NCBI RefSeq assembly: GCF_000090795.2
Contig: NW_003546248.1
Span: forward strand, 1 to 64,000
DNA: 64,000 nt
Direction: 5' to 3'
DNA from: Amphimedon queenslandica
Lineage: Eukaryota > Porifera > Demospongiae > Haplosclerida > Niphatidae
Shown here: piece by piece, positions 12,901 to 24,437 of the stretch
How positions within the stretch are numbered: position 1 is the stretch's first letter
Layout of the letters: each line of letters starts with the position of its first letter
Made by a program: the position numbers and the translations under genes
The notes under the pieces: model-generated
Told to the model about the DNA's origin: nothing
Database searches by the model: none
Seen by the model: the letters and a program-made list of their open reading frames with translations, nothing else

Positions 12901-15900
12901 ATTAAAGGTGTGGCACTAACATTGCGAATCCGCAAAAGTTATTTCCGCGAAAAATTGATTTTTATCAATCTGCGAAATTTTAGCTCCGCAAAATTAAAGT
13001 GCTATACAGTATTAATAAAAATGCATAATGTACAATGTACATGGAATCATAAAATAAAACTGTAAGTACATGTAATGCAGTGTACAGTACATGTACATGT
13101 ACATGTATATTTGTCTAGTTCTGATACCTTAAATTTTTTCTGATGATTTTTGTATGATACAGCTTTATCGTTGAGCCCATCGAGTTTTGACTGAAGATCT
13201 TGTAGTATTCCTCTGACCTTCTCTTCATCAGCTTCTGGATCAAGCACTAGTGGATTCTATTGGAAGAAGATAGGGAGAGAATTAAGATATATCTTACAGT
13301 GGATTGTGGTATAAAGCTTTCTCTACAAGTACAAGTACAGTATATTCATGCATTACCAGTGCCATAAAAACCATACTGATATCCTTATGACGTGTAAAAA
13401 GATGGAGTTGATTTCAACTAAAATTTTTCAAGTTATGATCATTTTTCAAAATGGGCCGAAATCTGAAAAATACCCAAGGCTATAGCCCATGCTTTTTCCA
13501 AAAAATGGCTAAAAAATCACCCCAAATTTTTATTATATTTTCTGATACATATTGATGTCATTATGCTGTGTAGAAAGTTTGAGCTGATTCCGATTTAAAT
13601 TTTTCAAGTTATGATCATTTTTTAAAATGGGCCAAAATCCGAAAAATACCCAAGTATAGCCCATGCTTTTTCCAAAAAATGGCTAAAAAATCACCCCCAA
13701 TTTTTATTATATTTTCTGATACATTTTGATGTCATTATGCTGTGTAGAAAGTTTGAGCTGATTCCGACTAAAATTTTTCAAGTTATGACCATTTTTCAAA
13801 ATGGGCCAAAATCCGAAAAATACCCAAGGCTATAGCCCATGCTTTTTCCAAAAAATGGCTAAAAAATCACCCCCAATTTTTATTATATTTTCTGATGCAT
13901 ATTGATGTCATTATGCTGTGTAGAAAGTTTGAGCTGATTCCGACTAAAATTTTTCAAGTTACGATCATTTTTCAAAATGGGCCAAAATCTGAAAAATACC
14001 TTAAGGCTATAGCCCATGCTTTTTCCAAAAAATGGCTAAAAAATCACCCCCAATTTTTATTATAATCCCTGACGCATATTGATGTCCTTATGCTGTGTAT
14101 GTGTAGAAAGTTTGAGTCAATTCTGAAACAAATTTCAAGTTATGACAATTTTCAAAAACGAGCCAATTTTTGAAAAATACCCAAGGCTATAGCCCATGCT
14201 TTTTCCAAAAAATGGCTAAAAAATCACCCCCAATTTTTATTATATTTTCTGATGCATATTGATGTCATTATGCTGTGTAGAAAGTTTGAGCTGATTCCGA
14301 CTAAAATTTTTCAAGTTACGATCATTTTTCAAAATGGGCCAAAATCTGAAAAATACCTTAAGGCTATAGCCCATGCTTTGCTAAAAATCACCCCCAATTT
14401 TTATTATAATCCCTGACGCATATTGATGTCCTTATGCTGTGTATGTGTAGAAAGTTTGAGTCAATTCTGAAACAAATTTCAAGTTATGACAATTTTCAAA
14501 AACGAGCCAATTTTTGAAAAATACCCAAGGCTATACCATATGGTTTTTTCAAATGGCTCCAAAATTACCCCTAATTTTTATTACATTAAAAGATGTCCTT
14601 ATGCTATAGTTTGAACTGCATGATTTCCACTAAAAAGTTTCAATTTATACATGTACATGTACATGTACATGTAAGTATGTAATAAAAGTACATGTACGTA
14701 CCTGGGCTTCATTTTTAACTCCCTTCAGCTCCTTCCTCAATGCCACTATATCTTTATCCAAGAACCTACAAAACTTATCAATATACTGCTCCCTCTGACT
14801 CATGACCCTATCAACAGAGCTCCTCAGTCCTTGCACAGCTGGTTTAAGCATGTTGAAGGCATAAGTGTAGTCCTCAGGCGGCACTGGGACCTTATACTTG
14901 TCTATTAGTTCATACAGGTCCTTAGTAACTTCTGATTCCTCCTCAACTTTATCAACCTATAACATAATGATTATTATACACAATACAATGAGCAACTGGA
15001 TCATATTTTAGTACAATAGTACAAATGTGTACATGTGGTCAGTCTATTCATTATTCTACCTGTGATTGTATTTCGTCAAGGAAAGTCAATAATGATACAT
15101 ATTCCATTGTGCTGGTTGGCTCTGTCTCTAGTCTAAATGTAGCATCCTGTGATAGCTGTATTAGCCTGTCCATCATTGATTTAGCTTTAGCTGGCATTAC
15201 ATCATGTATAGCCTAAAAAGAGACACAGTAATTATGTATTGCAAATTAATAGGTGCATGAGCATACAAAATTAATAGTAAAGTATAATTTAATTACCTCC
15301 AGACACCTAACAGGGGATGGTATCAGTCTAGCCTTTAGTTCATTGGTATCAACCAGTAGTAGTCCAAGCTTCTTGTCAGTGGGGCACTTCTCCACAGCCT
15401 GAACATGTTGCTTCCTATACCTGTACAGCCTCTTCCTGTAGAACGCTACATCTAAAGGAGGAGAGAAATCAGAATCATAGTAAAATGTACATAATTATAC
15501 ATATACATGAACATGCAATATGTACATGTACATGTACATGTATATGCACATGTACATTTATACGTACCATTGTCTTCATCTTCAAGGCTATCAAGTTCAA
15601 ACTGTTCATTTTCTTCATAAAACTTCCTAAAGAGCTCAAACTTGCTAGCATAGTCATCAGCTAGACTGAAGCTTGATAACAGGACGTCCTATTCATGTAC
15701 AGTATAGGTAGGTACATTTAATGTTTAACTGTACATAGTGTATGTTCTTACTTGTACTGATTGTGCAACATTCATTAGCTCAATGTCATCTTCAAAAATG
15801 TCTGCCAGACTAGGACCAGTCCCACATGTCTTCTCTTCTACTTTGTTATTAATAACTGGCCTACATTAAAAACATACGCCTAATATTAGAGCCTTCTCTA

Positions 15901-18900
15901 CAGCAGAATCATCTACATGTACATGTGTAGTAAATAGTTGTTTAAAATAACTTTCACATAAAGAACACTTCTGTACAACAGATACAACAGACAAGTTTTT
16001 CTAGTACCAAAGTGTCCATTATATTGAGGCTACAGTGGCACACAGCTTACACTGTATTCATGCATGTACAGTACATGTACATGTGTATACATGTACAGTG
16101 TATGTATAGTGTATTGGTCATTACCTAGTGAATGCATTGAAATAAGAGTCTGAGAGTAGATTAGGAACAGCCAGTGTGCAGTCCTGGTATCTGGTCATAG
16201 TGTCTGCTAGGACTTGCTGGAAATCATGAAGACTGGGCTTATACTCGAGTCCTTGAGACTCTAACTTGAGATGAGAAATAAAGAGACACTTGTAGTCCAC
16301 CTGGTGTTCATCATCAATGGCTACATTACTATTAGTGGGACGTCTACCAAGATGCTAAACAAAGGAGAAGTAAGAGATAGTAGGTGACAAATTGTAAAGC
16401 AATTAAAGTTAGGCTGTAAAACTTGTGAAGATAGAGCACTTACTGATGGTGTATTTTGAACAGAAGATGATGGAGTCTTAAGTGGAAGGAGCAAAACTTT
16501 TTCATCTTCTTCCTCATCATCAGGAATCGGTTCAGCAAAGTCCTCAATCTCTACCACACAGCTGGCCCTCTCCTTCAGGCACTGAAGCAAATGCTTCTCA
16601 GAGCCGAGAGTGAGGTCGTGGAGCATTGAGAGTATGATGTAGTCACAGAGACGAATGAAGCAGGAGAGACGCTGACAATGGTTCCTTTTCAATGCCTGCA
16701 TCGTGTACTTCTGCATCTCAATGGAGTCCAGGGAGAGACGAGAGGAATCTAATGTATCATCAATACCTGCATGTGTAGAGGAAGGAAGAGGGTATTCAAG
16801 AGGTTGAATATAATGTACATGTAGCAGGATTTTTTTGAGGATAATAATTTTCGCAAATGACCTGTATCAGGAGGTTTACAAAATTAATTTTCGCGAATTT
16901 CCACTATCCTGCCATCTTGTACTACATGTATATTAAATTGATTTCCAAGGAATTTAATTTCACAAATCTTGCAAAATGTGTTATTCTCAAAGAACCCACT
17001 ATACAGTAGAGTCTACATTTACATCTACATGTACACAAAATAGACACATGAGTAAGTACAATTACAATAATATTTGGGCGAAGCCCACTAAGATGAGAGT
17101 GAGTTTGTTTGTCTGTTTGGGGATACAGTCATCTAACTATCATTGAATGCAGGTGTGGTCACGATGTAATGGCTACTATCCAAGTCTATTATCTCGGTTA
17201 TTTTTACAAAAGGTCAGCAAAACTAAACTGCATGCTATTCAAAACTTCTCAAGCGGCAAGGGTGGTCATATAGCATAACAATAGCATGGCTGGGAGCTCA
17301 GCCTCTTTAAATGTTTTAGATTCTTCTAGTATCAGACATGGGGTCAAGCACTTGGTGCTTGTACTTATAAGCAGAGCTTTCAAAGTACTTAGTGCTGCTT
17401 CCAAGCACCTTTTCAATATAATCTATGTGCTTCTTTATTACTTTTAAAAATTTACAAAAAGTGCTTTTAAGTACAGCAAAAATTGCACATGAATAGTGTA
17501 CATCTACATGTAGATGTACATGTACATGTACCACTACTTGTACATGTACATGTACCACTACATGTACATGTAGTGGTTACACAGTCCAATAAATTGTAGT
17601 AACAGTAGCATACAAGTTTACAGTAGTAGCACTTTGTGTGATTACGTGTCAGCTTGAAGAACGGTAATGGTATCACCATTAGTGGTATCACTCCAAAGTT
17701 CTCTGCTGTTTTCATTTATTATGAACAATTTACAGAGTTAGTGTTTATTAGATGCAATAGTAAATTGAATGACTCAGTGCATGTACATGTACAGTGAACA
17801 ACTATAATTGTAATTTTACTTTATAGTGAATATCTAGTACTTATTAATACACTTAAGCACTCTGGAAAATGCTTGTTCTTGTACTTAAACACTTATGGTG
17901 AAGCTATAGATTGTGCTTGTGCTGGTACTTCTAACACATTTAAGTGCTTGTGTTTGTGTTTAAGTACATTCCTTAGTGCTTGACCCCATGTCTGCTAGTA
18001 ATGCAATAATACTGATGTGTACATTACCATTGCTCTTGGGATCATCAGGTCTGATGGGGTCTGGTACAAACTGTTCTCTCCTCAGAGCCTCTTCACACGC
18101 ATGTCTTGCTATGTTCCTTATATCAAGATGAAACTGAGCTAGATTAATGGAAACCTGGAGAGAGAGAAGGAGAGAAAAGCATGAGGAACATACAGTGTAC
18201 AGTGTACAGTATGTACAATGTATATGTACATGTACATCTTAAGTTATAATACTAAAAGAAAGAGATAAATGTACATGTATATGTATAATTAAAATATCAA
18301 ATGAGGAACATACATAGTAAATGCACTTTGCACATATAAGTACATGTATGAGTTACAGAGGAAAGAGACAGAAGCTAGTACATGTACATGTACAAATAAT
18401 TTACAAAAACTACATAGTAACTTACAATCCCCATCTTCCCTAGCTGAGATCCTTGGAATTCCTCCAGTGTATAAGTAGTTGAAGGGTCTATTCCAGTCAT
18501 TAGCTCATTCTCACTGATGTTCTCAGCACCTTCCTTTATCTCAAGCAATGCCTTCCCAAGATCAGGGTGAAGATAAAAGAGGTTCTCTTTCAAGCTTTTA
18601 CGACAACGAGAGATCTTTCTTGTACGAACGCTCTTCCTCCAGGTAGCGAATGCTTTCCACATCCGAAAGACAAAGAAAGTTTTTATTTTGAGTAGCTTGT
18701 TGAAGTGGTTGTAGTCGCTCACCCATTGATTCAGCTCTGTGAAGTCGGCCTCTTTGCCATTACGTAGCCTTGTGACACCTCTTAGGCTGAGAGTGGAGTA
18801 ATCATTCTTATTTACCTTAGAATGTACAACAACTCTGAGAGAAAGGGATGGAGAGAGAGAGAGAGGGAGGGAGGGAGGGAGGGAGGGAGGGAGGGAGGGA

Positions 18901-19927
18901 ATAGAAAGGGAGGAAAAGGTGCAATCACAATGTATTAAGCAAAACATTATAATTTGTATTACTGTATTACAGGTACATGTACATGTAGATCCATCATGTA
19001 CAGATGTACAGTAACAGCTATTTGCACATAGACCTTGCAAACTGGCAGTTGTGTAGGTGGTCTGTTTCTTAATGTGACCACACAATGCAAGACACACCTC
19101 AAGTTTAGATAGTCCATTTGAAGGTAATAGATTGGTTTTTGAATTGGTTTGCAAGGTCTGTGCAATTTGCTGTATGCACATCAATGTAGAACAGTAAAAA
19201 AATATGATCAAAATTCATGTACTATACATGTTAACAAGAGTGGATGATTAAATTAGGGTTAATACCTCAAGTTATAAGGATTATAATGAACAGATCCTCC
19301 AGAAGGCGTCAAATACACAAAACCTAATTCCGGCTCTTTCTTAAGTCTTGCGACTATCTCCAGTGGATCCGTGAGCTCTTCCAGTGGAGGAGAGTATTTC
19401 GTTATCACAGTACCTGGGTCTGTGTTCACATAAAGGGCACTCTGGTTGGTCTTACGAGAGGAGGATTGTCTCTTGCGGACTTGAAGGAAAGAGTCAGTTA
19501 AACGTGAAGATATAGGAGGACGTGGAGGAGTGACGTGTAGAGAGGACAAAGGCTGAGGGGCGAGTTCAGGAAGGGAAGGGTTGGAAGAGAAGGTGGGGGA
19601 AGAGGGTTCATCTGTTTTCATGTGTTTTGGGTGAGGGGGAACAGAACCTCGAGCTTCTTCGGGCTTCTCTTCAAACTTTAACACCTCTTCGTTTTTTCGT
19701 TTCTGGTAAGCTGCTAGAGCTGGTAGAGGCTCTAGTTTCCTCTGAATAAAGGGCCTGGCTGGCTGAGGTGGGCCTTTTCTTACTGCCTTTAAGGCCAGAG
19801 GTTTGTTTTGGGAGAGAACATCAGGCTGAGCGTATATTCGTGCCTGAAGGTCCTTCCTGTCAATACCAAGGGTAAAGTGAGGGCTAGCTTTGCTGGAGGA
19901 CATGTCTCTGGAGACGTTGATGTCCAA
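3987..19927 (-). CDS. DNAH6: Axonemal dynein heavy chain, DNAH6-like, N-terminal half
   Basis: About 37 short exons can be joined into roughly 2,270 residues, against some 4,100 for the family. Exon 1 (19927 to about 19267) begins [10 protein letters not shown] and ends with YNPYNLR, as in DNAH6 tails. Linker exons (11.7-11.1 kb) carry [23 protein letters not shown]1 (8.95-7.99 kb) has Walker [15 protein letters not shown], Walker [10 protein letters not shown] and [13 protein letters not shown]2 (6.8-5.6 kb) has [12 protein letters not shown] and [16 protein letters not shown]3 (5.0-3.99 kb) has [33 protein letters not shown] and [13 protein letters not shown]-like sequence. The last visible exon ends at 3987 in LKAIFK followed by a GT donor. 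AAA4, stalk and AAA5-6 are absent, and two fibrinogen-related genes occupy the downstream side. Inner-arm ciliary motor; in sponges, a choanocyte and larval cilia component (inference). Paralogue choice rests on the tail and the [15 protein letters not shown] segment. Confidence 0.85.
9110..9395. repeat. Two satellite-family monomers in a dynein intron
   Basis: Both copies carry the core AATCAGCTCAAACTT preceded by TTTTAAAAATY and CAATTTTGATC. The core is the reverse complement of the monomer in the array at 13375-14625. They sit between the exons for the end of the linker and AAA1. Confidence 0.65.
12803..13011. mobile_element. MITE with CCGTATAGC-type ends
   Basis: Ends are TACCGTATAGCGCTTTA and TAAAGTGCTATACAGTA, an imperfect inverted repeat. 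The interior is rich in TTTTCGCG and CCGCAAAATTAAAG strings, in both orientations. No coding capacity. A related element is at 32123-32342. Confidence 0.7.
13375..14625. repeat. 175-base tandem satellite in a dynein intron
   Basis: About seven head-to-tail monomers can be aligned on CATGCTTTTTCCAAAAAATG (first seen near 13487) and GTAGAAAGTTTGAGCTGATT, repeating about every 175 bases. One monomer variant carries an extra GTATGTGTAG and CAATTCTGAAACAAATT block, and that higher-order pair is itself repeated (14080 and 14440). The array is wholly inside the intron between the exons at about 13256-13130 and 14956-14701. The same monomer is scattered singly through the window. Confidence 0.85.
17334..17991. 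mobile_element. hAT-like MITE
   Basis: Terminal inverted repeats CAGACATGGGGTCAAGCAC and GTGCTTGACCCCATGTCTG are perfect over 19 bases. The flanks share CTAGTA on both sides, compatible with a target duplication of hAT length, though the exact 8 bases do not align perfectly. The interior has many AGTACTT and AAGCACTT strings and no transposase. It sits in a dynein intron; a second copy is at 38305. Confidence 0.75.
18850..18900. repeat. GGGA microsatellite in a dynein intron
   Basis: A run of GAGA followed by about ten GGGA units lies directly upstream (plus-strand right) of the exon ending at about 18838. On the transcribed strand it forms the polypyrimidine tract before that exon. Confidence 0.8.
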
Positions 19928-20083
19928 TAAACACGATAAAGAGCACTTTCTCTAGCCTCCAATTGTCAGGTAGCCATGGTAACAGTTTTAAACCACGCCC
20001 AACTATAACACGTGGGTGAGTGGGTGTATAGTTACTAGTCACGCCCATCAAAAGGTGTGGCTGGTTGTAGAAATTATCCAAAA
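19928..20083. promoter_or_regulatory. Bidirectional promoter, dynein / glycosyltransferase
   Basis: The two start codons (19927 minus, 20084 plus) are 156 bases apart, so both 5' leaders and any core promoter lie here. The region contains AACACGTGGGTG and several GGTGTGGC/GCCACACC-like boxes. No TATA box is evident. Confidence 0.55.
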
Positions 20084-22390
20084 ATGTTGCCTTTGTACTT
20101 GGCGGTTGCTTATTACCTCATTTTAACGCGAGTTATACCGGGTATCTATCAGAACTGGAAGAGAAGGAGACAGCTGACCTTACGGAGGAGAGTAGTGCTC
20201 TTCACCCGCTATCCAACCCCAGGGAAAACCAAAACAAGATTAATTCCCGCCCTCGGGGCATCTGGGGCCGCCCACCTTCAGCTGCTAATGGTTAGGAATC
20301 CTTTAAAATGCATATGATGATTTTGATTTGAAATAGTTAAAGGGTCCAATTCTATAAAACTAAGATGCATGTAATTTATCTAATATAGAGTATGCAATAA
20401 TGATGATTTGATTGAAATAATTAAAGGGCCCAATTCTAAAATTAAGATGCATGTAATTGAATATAGACTGTCTATAACAACATCAATTTATATCTCCTTA
20501 AAGAGCAATCACATAATGTCCGCGTTAAAGAAGGCTCAGCTTGCCATCAGCAATCTCTGCATTGAAGTGCGTTATTATGGAGGAAGCCAGCAGGACATGG
20601 ACTACTGGATAGGGAGCAGAGGGTCTGATCCTGTGCTTGTTTATAGGAAACAAGAAGGAGCTGATTTGGGAGAGAGAATGAGCAACGCTCTCTTGGAAGC
20701 AATGAAAGAAGGAGCTCAAACTGTCCTAATTGTAAGGATGCAATACAATAAAGCTAGCAATCCTATAGCCTATGGAATCATTGTTTGCATTATGTATTAA
20801 TCTGTATTATACATATAGGTTGGATCTGATATACCAGGGATATCTCCGGATTTGATTTGTGAAGGATTCAAACTAATAGAAGATGAAAGTTCTGACATTA
20901 TTCTAGGACCAGCAATTGATGGTGGATACTACACTGTGGGTGCATCAGCAAGAGCTGAAGCTAAAATCAGTGAGTCATTCATGATGAAAGAAATCAAATA
21001 TTTATTGAAGCATTTTTACAGGTCAGTTATTTAAAGGTATAGATTGGGGGACTGATAAAGTACTCCAGCAACAGATAGAGGCTGCTAGTGCATTAGGATT
21101 GAAACTGAAACTACTAGCAACAGAACTTAATGACATTGTAAGTGTTACTACTCAATTCAAACACTTTAATAAATAATGTACATAATTCACCAGTAAACTT
21201 TCTCTCCTTCTTCTTACATTAGGATCAAGATGAGGATTTACCAATAGTTCAAAAGTGTATGGGTATCAGTAAAACTGATATATTAAAACCACACTGGTCT
21301 ATTGTGATACCAGTACTCAATGAATCTCACAACTTGGACAGAGTCATTAGAACACTAGTTGAAGTATGTAAATATTCATGTATTTCAAGCATAAAAATTA
21401 CCCATTATTACTATAATAGAATGCAGATTCACCTGAAAGATTAGAGATTGTGCTAGCAGACGGTAAGAGCACAGATAATCCTGAGAAAGTTGTGGAGGAA
21501 CTAAGAAATGAATTTAAAGGAAGAGGAGTAAAACTTAAATTAATTACCTGCAGTCAAAGAGGTTAACTAAACACTTTATTTTTATACACAGTATTACCAT
21601 TTTTACTTTAGGTAGAGGAGTCCAGTTAAATGAAGGAGCAGCAGCCACCAGTCATAAGCTGCTCATGTTCATACATGCTGACAGTCAGCTACCTGTTCAT
21701 TATGACTCTAAAGCTATTAATATACTAACTAAACCTGGAGTTACTGCTGGGGCATTTCACTTTGGACTTGATGTACTACATGTAACAGAAAAGAGGTAGA
21801 AAAATTAAGAAAAAATAGTTGTACATTGTAAATTAACTATTATATCTAGGAAGGAGGTTTCATGGTGGTTCTTGCAACAGATGAAACTATTAGAGTGGGG
21901 GACAAAAAGAAGATCAATACACTATGGTAAGCATGTACTCAGACATGTAAAGGTATATATGTATGCGGAAATAAAGTGGTAATGCATGTATAGTACATGA
22001 TTGTATTATATAGAATTACCTTATGGTGATCAAGGGTTGTTCATGTGGAGGAATACATTTGATAGTGTGGGAGGTTACCCAATGTACAGACTAATGGAAG
22101 ACTTTGAAATGGTAGAGACATAATGTCTGCAGTTTAATGTAATGTCAGTGATACAACAGGTTGCAAGACTCAAGAAGATAGGACATATTGGATTTGTTGA
22201 AGGTATGCCATTACTGACTTCAGCTAGGAGATGGCAGAAACATGGCTACCTCAAGGTAAAGGACATTCCATTCTTCTTGTACTCCTCCTCTTCCTTCCTA
22301 TAGATTACTGGTATGAATACATTTATCATAATGGCTTACAAGTGTGGAGTACATCCCAATACTCTAGCCAGGTGGTACTATGGACAGTGA
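20084..22390 (+). CDS. Two-domain glycosyltransferase, arsenosugar-pathway type
   Basis: About eleven exons join into one protein of roughly 480 residues. ATG 20084 opens MLPLYLAVAYYLILTRVIP, a likely signal anchor, followed by a basic stop. Domain 1 (about residues 35-240) matches the TIGR04282 family: TRYPTPGKTKTRLIPALG, GADLGERM, VGSDIPG, LGPAIDGGYY. Domain 2 (about 250-480) matches TIGR04283, a GT2-fold family: SIVIPVLNES, LADGKS, RGVQLNEGA, FIHADSQLP, YGDQGLFM, GGYP, RLMEDFEM, ARRWQKHGYL, ending ARWYYGQ. NCBI names these bacterial families arsenosugar biosynthesis glycosyltransferases; the name is knowledge, the substrate here is inference. Introns are ordinary GT-AG, so this is an integrated animal gene. 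Broken copies of its last three exons are scattered to 32.7 kb. Confidence 0.85.
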
Positions 22391-22609
22391 ATCAAGACTA
22401 TTTTTGATATGTATAATCAGAAATGTTTATTATTTAGTTCAAGCTATGTCAAGAATTGCACACAATAACTTTGAGAGTGTAGTACTAATAATTATAGTGC
22501 AATAGAATGTACTACTCTAGAGTTGTAGTACTACAATGCAAACTGACGTTTCATGCTATCATGTAATGTTATTGTTTAACATGGGAAAATCCCATGTTCA
22601 TTGTTTATC

Positions 22610-23632
22610 ATGGCTGCTATCATGGATGATAAATTGAACGGCACTCTTGATGTTCAAGACAGCAATGAGATACAAACAGTAGACTTTCCTAATGAAAATC
22701 TACCTAGGGAAGAACTAGTCTCTAGTAAAGAACCTCAAAAAATTCTTGATGAAAAAGAGAAGGAGAAATTTGGGACAAATGATGTACATATCCTTTTCAC
22801 TGGTCTGTCTGGTGCTGGCAAGTCAACTCTTGTCAATGCTATGCTTGGGAAAGTTCTTGCACGAACTGGCTATGGACCAGATTCCATTGAAGCTCCAAAA
22901 AGTTACTATGAGGGAGAGTTTGAAGGAGTAAAGCTACAAGTGTGCGATACAAATGGTTACAGTGAGAGTAATCACAAAATACCTAAGAGTCATCGTTTTA
23001 ATCTCATCTTGATATGCATAAAGATCACCAATCGTGTTGGTGATAGTGAAATAAATTTTCTGCAAGCTTTAGGAGAAGCACTTGATAAGGAGGCATGGAA
23101 TAGAACAGTCATTGTTCTAACATTTGCTAATCATCTTATTTACAATTCGAGTATTGAACTTTTGAGAACAAAAGAGGCAAAATGCCAAGCAATAAATGAC
23201 ATAAAGGATAAGTACAAGAAATGTATCAGAAAACACCTTAAAGATTTTATGGATAAAAAAACACTTCGTAACATACCTTTCTGCCTAGCTGGAAAATCAG
23301 ATCCGTTCGACCCAACAAACAGAGATGCTAGAACGTTACCCACAACAGAAGACTGGCTTGTTGATCTGTGGGAGACTTGTGCAGAACACGTCAGCCCGGA
23401 AAATAAGACATGGTTCAGTCGATTATATGACTTCATTAAAAAAATATTACTAAAAATATTAAGAAAAGAAGAGCAGCAAAATGAAGAAAAGCAAGTTAAA
23501 GAACAGGATGAACAGGTAGAAGAGCAACAGCACAATGAAGAACGGCAACAAAAGAAAGTTGAAGAGGTTGAGCTTAAAGAAAAGCAAGTTAAAGTTGAAG
23601 TGCAACAAAATAATCCAGAAGAAAAATTTTGA
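22610..23632 (+). CDS. AIG1/GIMAP-like GTPase 1
   Basis: A single-exon gene of 340 residues from ATG 22610 (MAAIMDD; a second ATG is at 22622). Residues about 60-240 form the G domain: G1 LFTGLSGAGKSTLVNAMLG, G3 VCDTNGYSES, a G4-position VLTFAN, and G5-like FCLAGKSD. The canonical NKxD is missing, as in AIG1/GIMAP proteins, where G4 is divergent. The C-terminus has an amphipathic helix (RLYDFIKKILLKILRKEE) and about 70 residues of Gln/Glu/Lys-rich coiled coil. No membrane segment. First of six tandem copies; the plant and vertebrate relatives act in immunity and lymphocyte survival, so a defence role is only an inference. Confidence 0.8.
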   Translation: MAAIMDDKLNGTLDVQDSNEIQTVDFPNENLPREELVSSKEPQKILDEKEKEKFGTNDVHILFTGLSGAGKSTLVNAMLGKVLARTGYGPDSIEAPKSYYEGEFEGVKLQVCDTNGYSESNHKIPKSHRFNLILICIKITNRVGDSEINFLQALGEALDKEAWNRTVIVLTFANHLIYNSSIELLRTKEAKCQAINDIKDKYKKCIRKHLKDFMDKKTLRNIPFCLAGKSDPFDPTNRDARTLPTTEDWLVDLWETCAEHVSPENKTWFSRLYDFIKKILLKILRKEEQQNEEKQVKEQDEQVEEQQHNEERQQKKVEEVELKEKQVKVEVQQNNPEEKF

Positions 23633-23741
23633 ATTACAGCTTTTGTTAAAGCTGTGTGTGTGTGTGTGTTAAAATGAGTGTAGTAGATCTATATTATCTT
23701 ATTATATGTAGAATAAAAATAGTTTTCTTCACAATTTGTAA

Positions 23742-24270
23742 ACAAATTACTAGATAACAATGCATGAGATTGGATATTAATCTGCCGTGCCTGAGAGGAT
23801 GAGAATGAGAGAGAGAGAGAGAAAAGAATCCGAGATAATTATCTTGTGATGAATGGTTGTTCATGTGGAGGAATGCATTTGATAGTGTGGGAGGTTACCC
23901 AATGTACAGACTAATGGAAGACTTTGAAATGGTAGAGACACAATGTCTGCAGTTTAATGTAGTGTGATACAACAAGTTGCAAGACTCAAGAAGATAGGAC
24001 ATATTGGATTTGATGAAGGCTAGTCATTGACTTCAGTTAGGAGATGGCAAAAACATGGCTACCTCAAGGTAATGGACATACTATTATCTTTTGTACTCCT
24101 CCTCCTCCTTCCTATAGATTACTATAGTATGAATACATTATAATAATGGCTTACAAATGTCGAGTACATGAATACATTATGATAATGGCTTTAAAATGCA
24201 GAGTACATACCAATTTTAGCCAGATGGTACTATACGGACAGCAAGTCAAAGCTATTTTTGATATTTATTA
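23742..24270. pseudogene. Fused relics: MCM2 last exon and glycosyltransferase 3' exons
   Basis: At 23780-23830 a degraded, minus-strand piece resembles the start of the MCM2 terminal exon (TATTAATCTGCCGTGCCTGAG, shared with 34093-34113). From about 23850 the plus strand matches the last three glycosyltransferase exons and their introns: TGTTCATGTGGAGGAATGC, then GTTGCAAGACTCAAGAAG, then GAATACATTATAATAATGG. The coding frame is disrupted and the upstream exons are missing. The order (MCM2 end, then glycosyltransferase end) marks a junction between duplicated units. Confidence 0.75.
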
Positions 24271-24437
24271 TGAGATGTGTTTCTTATTTAGCAATTTCAT
24301 GGAAAACTGAACACAAATTCTTTTGTGGTCTAGTCTATAGTACTACAAGATATGTATATATTCCAGGAAATGTCTAATAGCAATATTATAATTGCTGGAT
24401 ATTTCCCAGAGACATTTCTTTGCTGTCCATCATCAAC

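Noticed and set aside
17038-17300. Possible gene between dynein exons (TTGGGCGAAGCCCACTAAGA region)
   Set aside because: No frame of useful length; looks like repeat-derived intron sequence.
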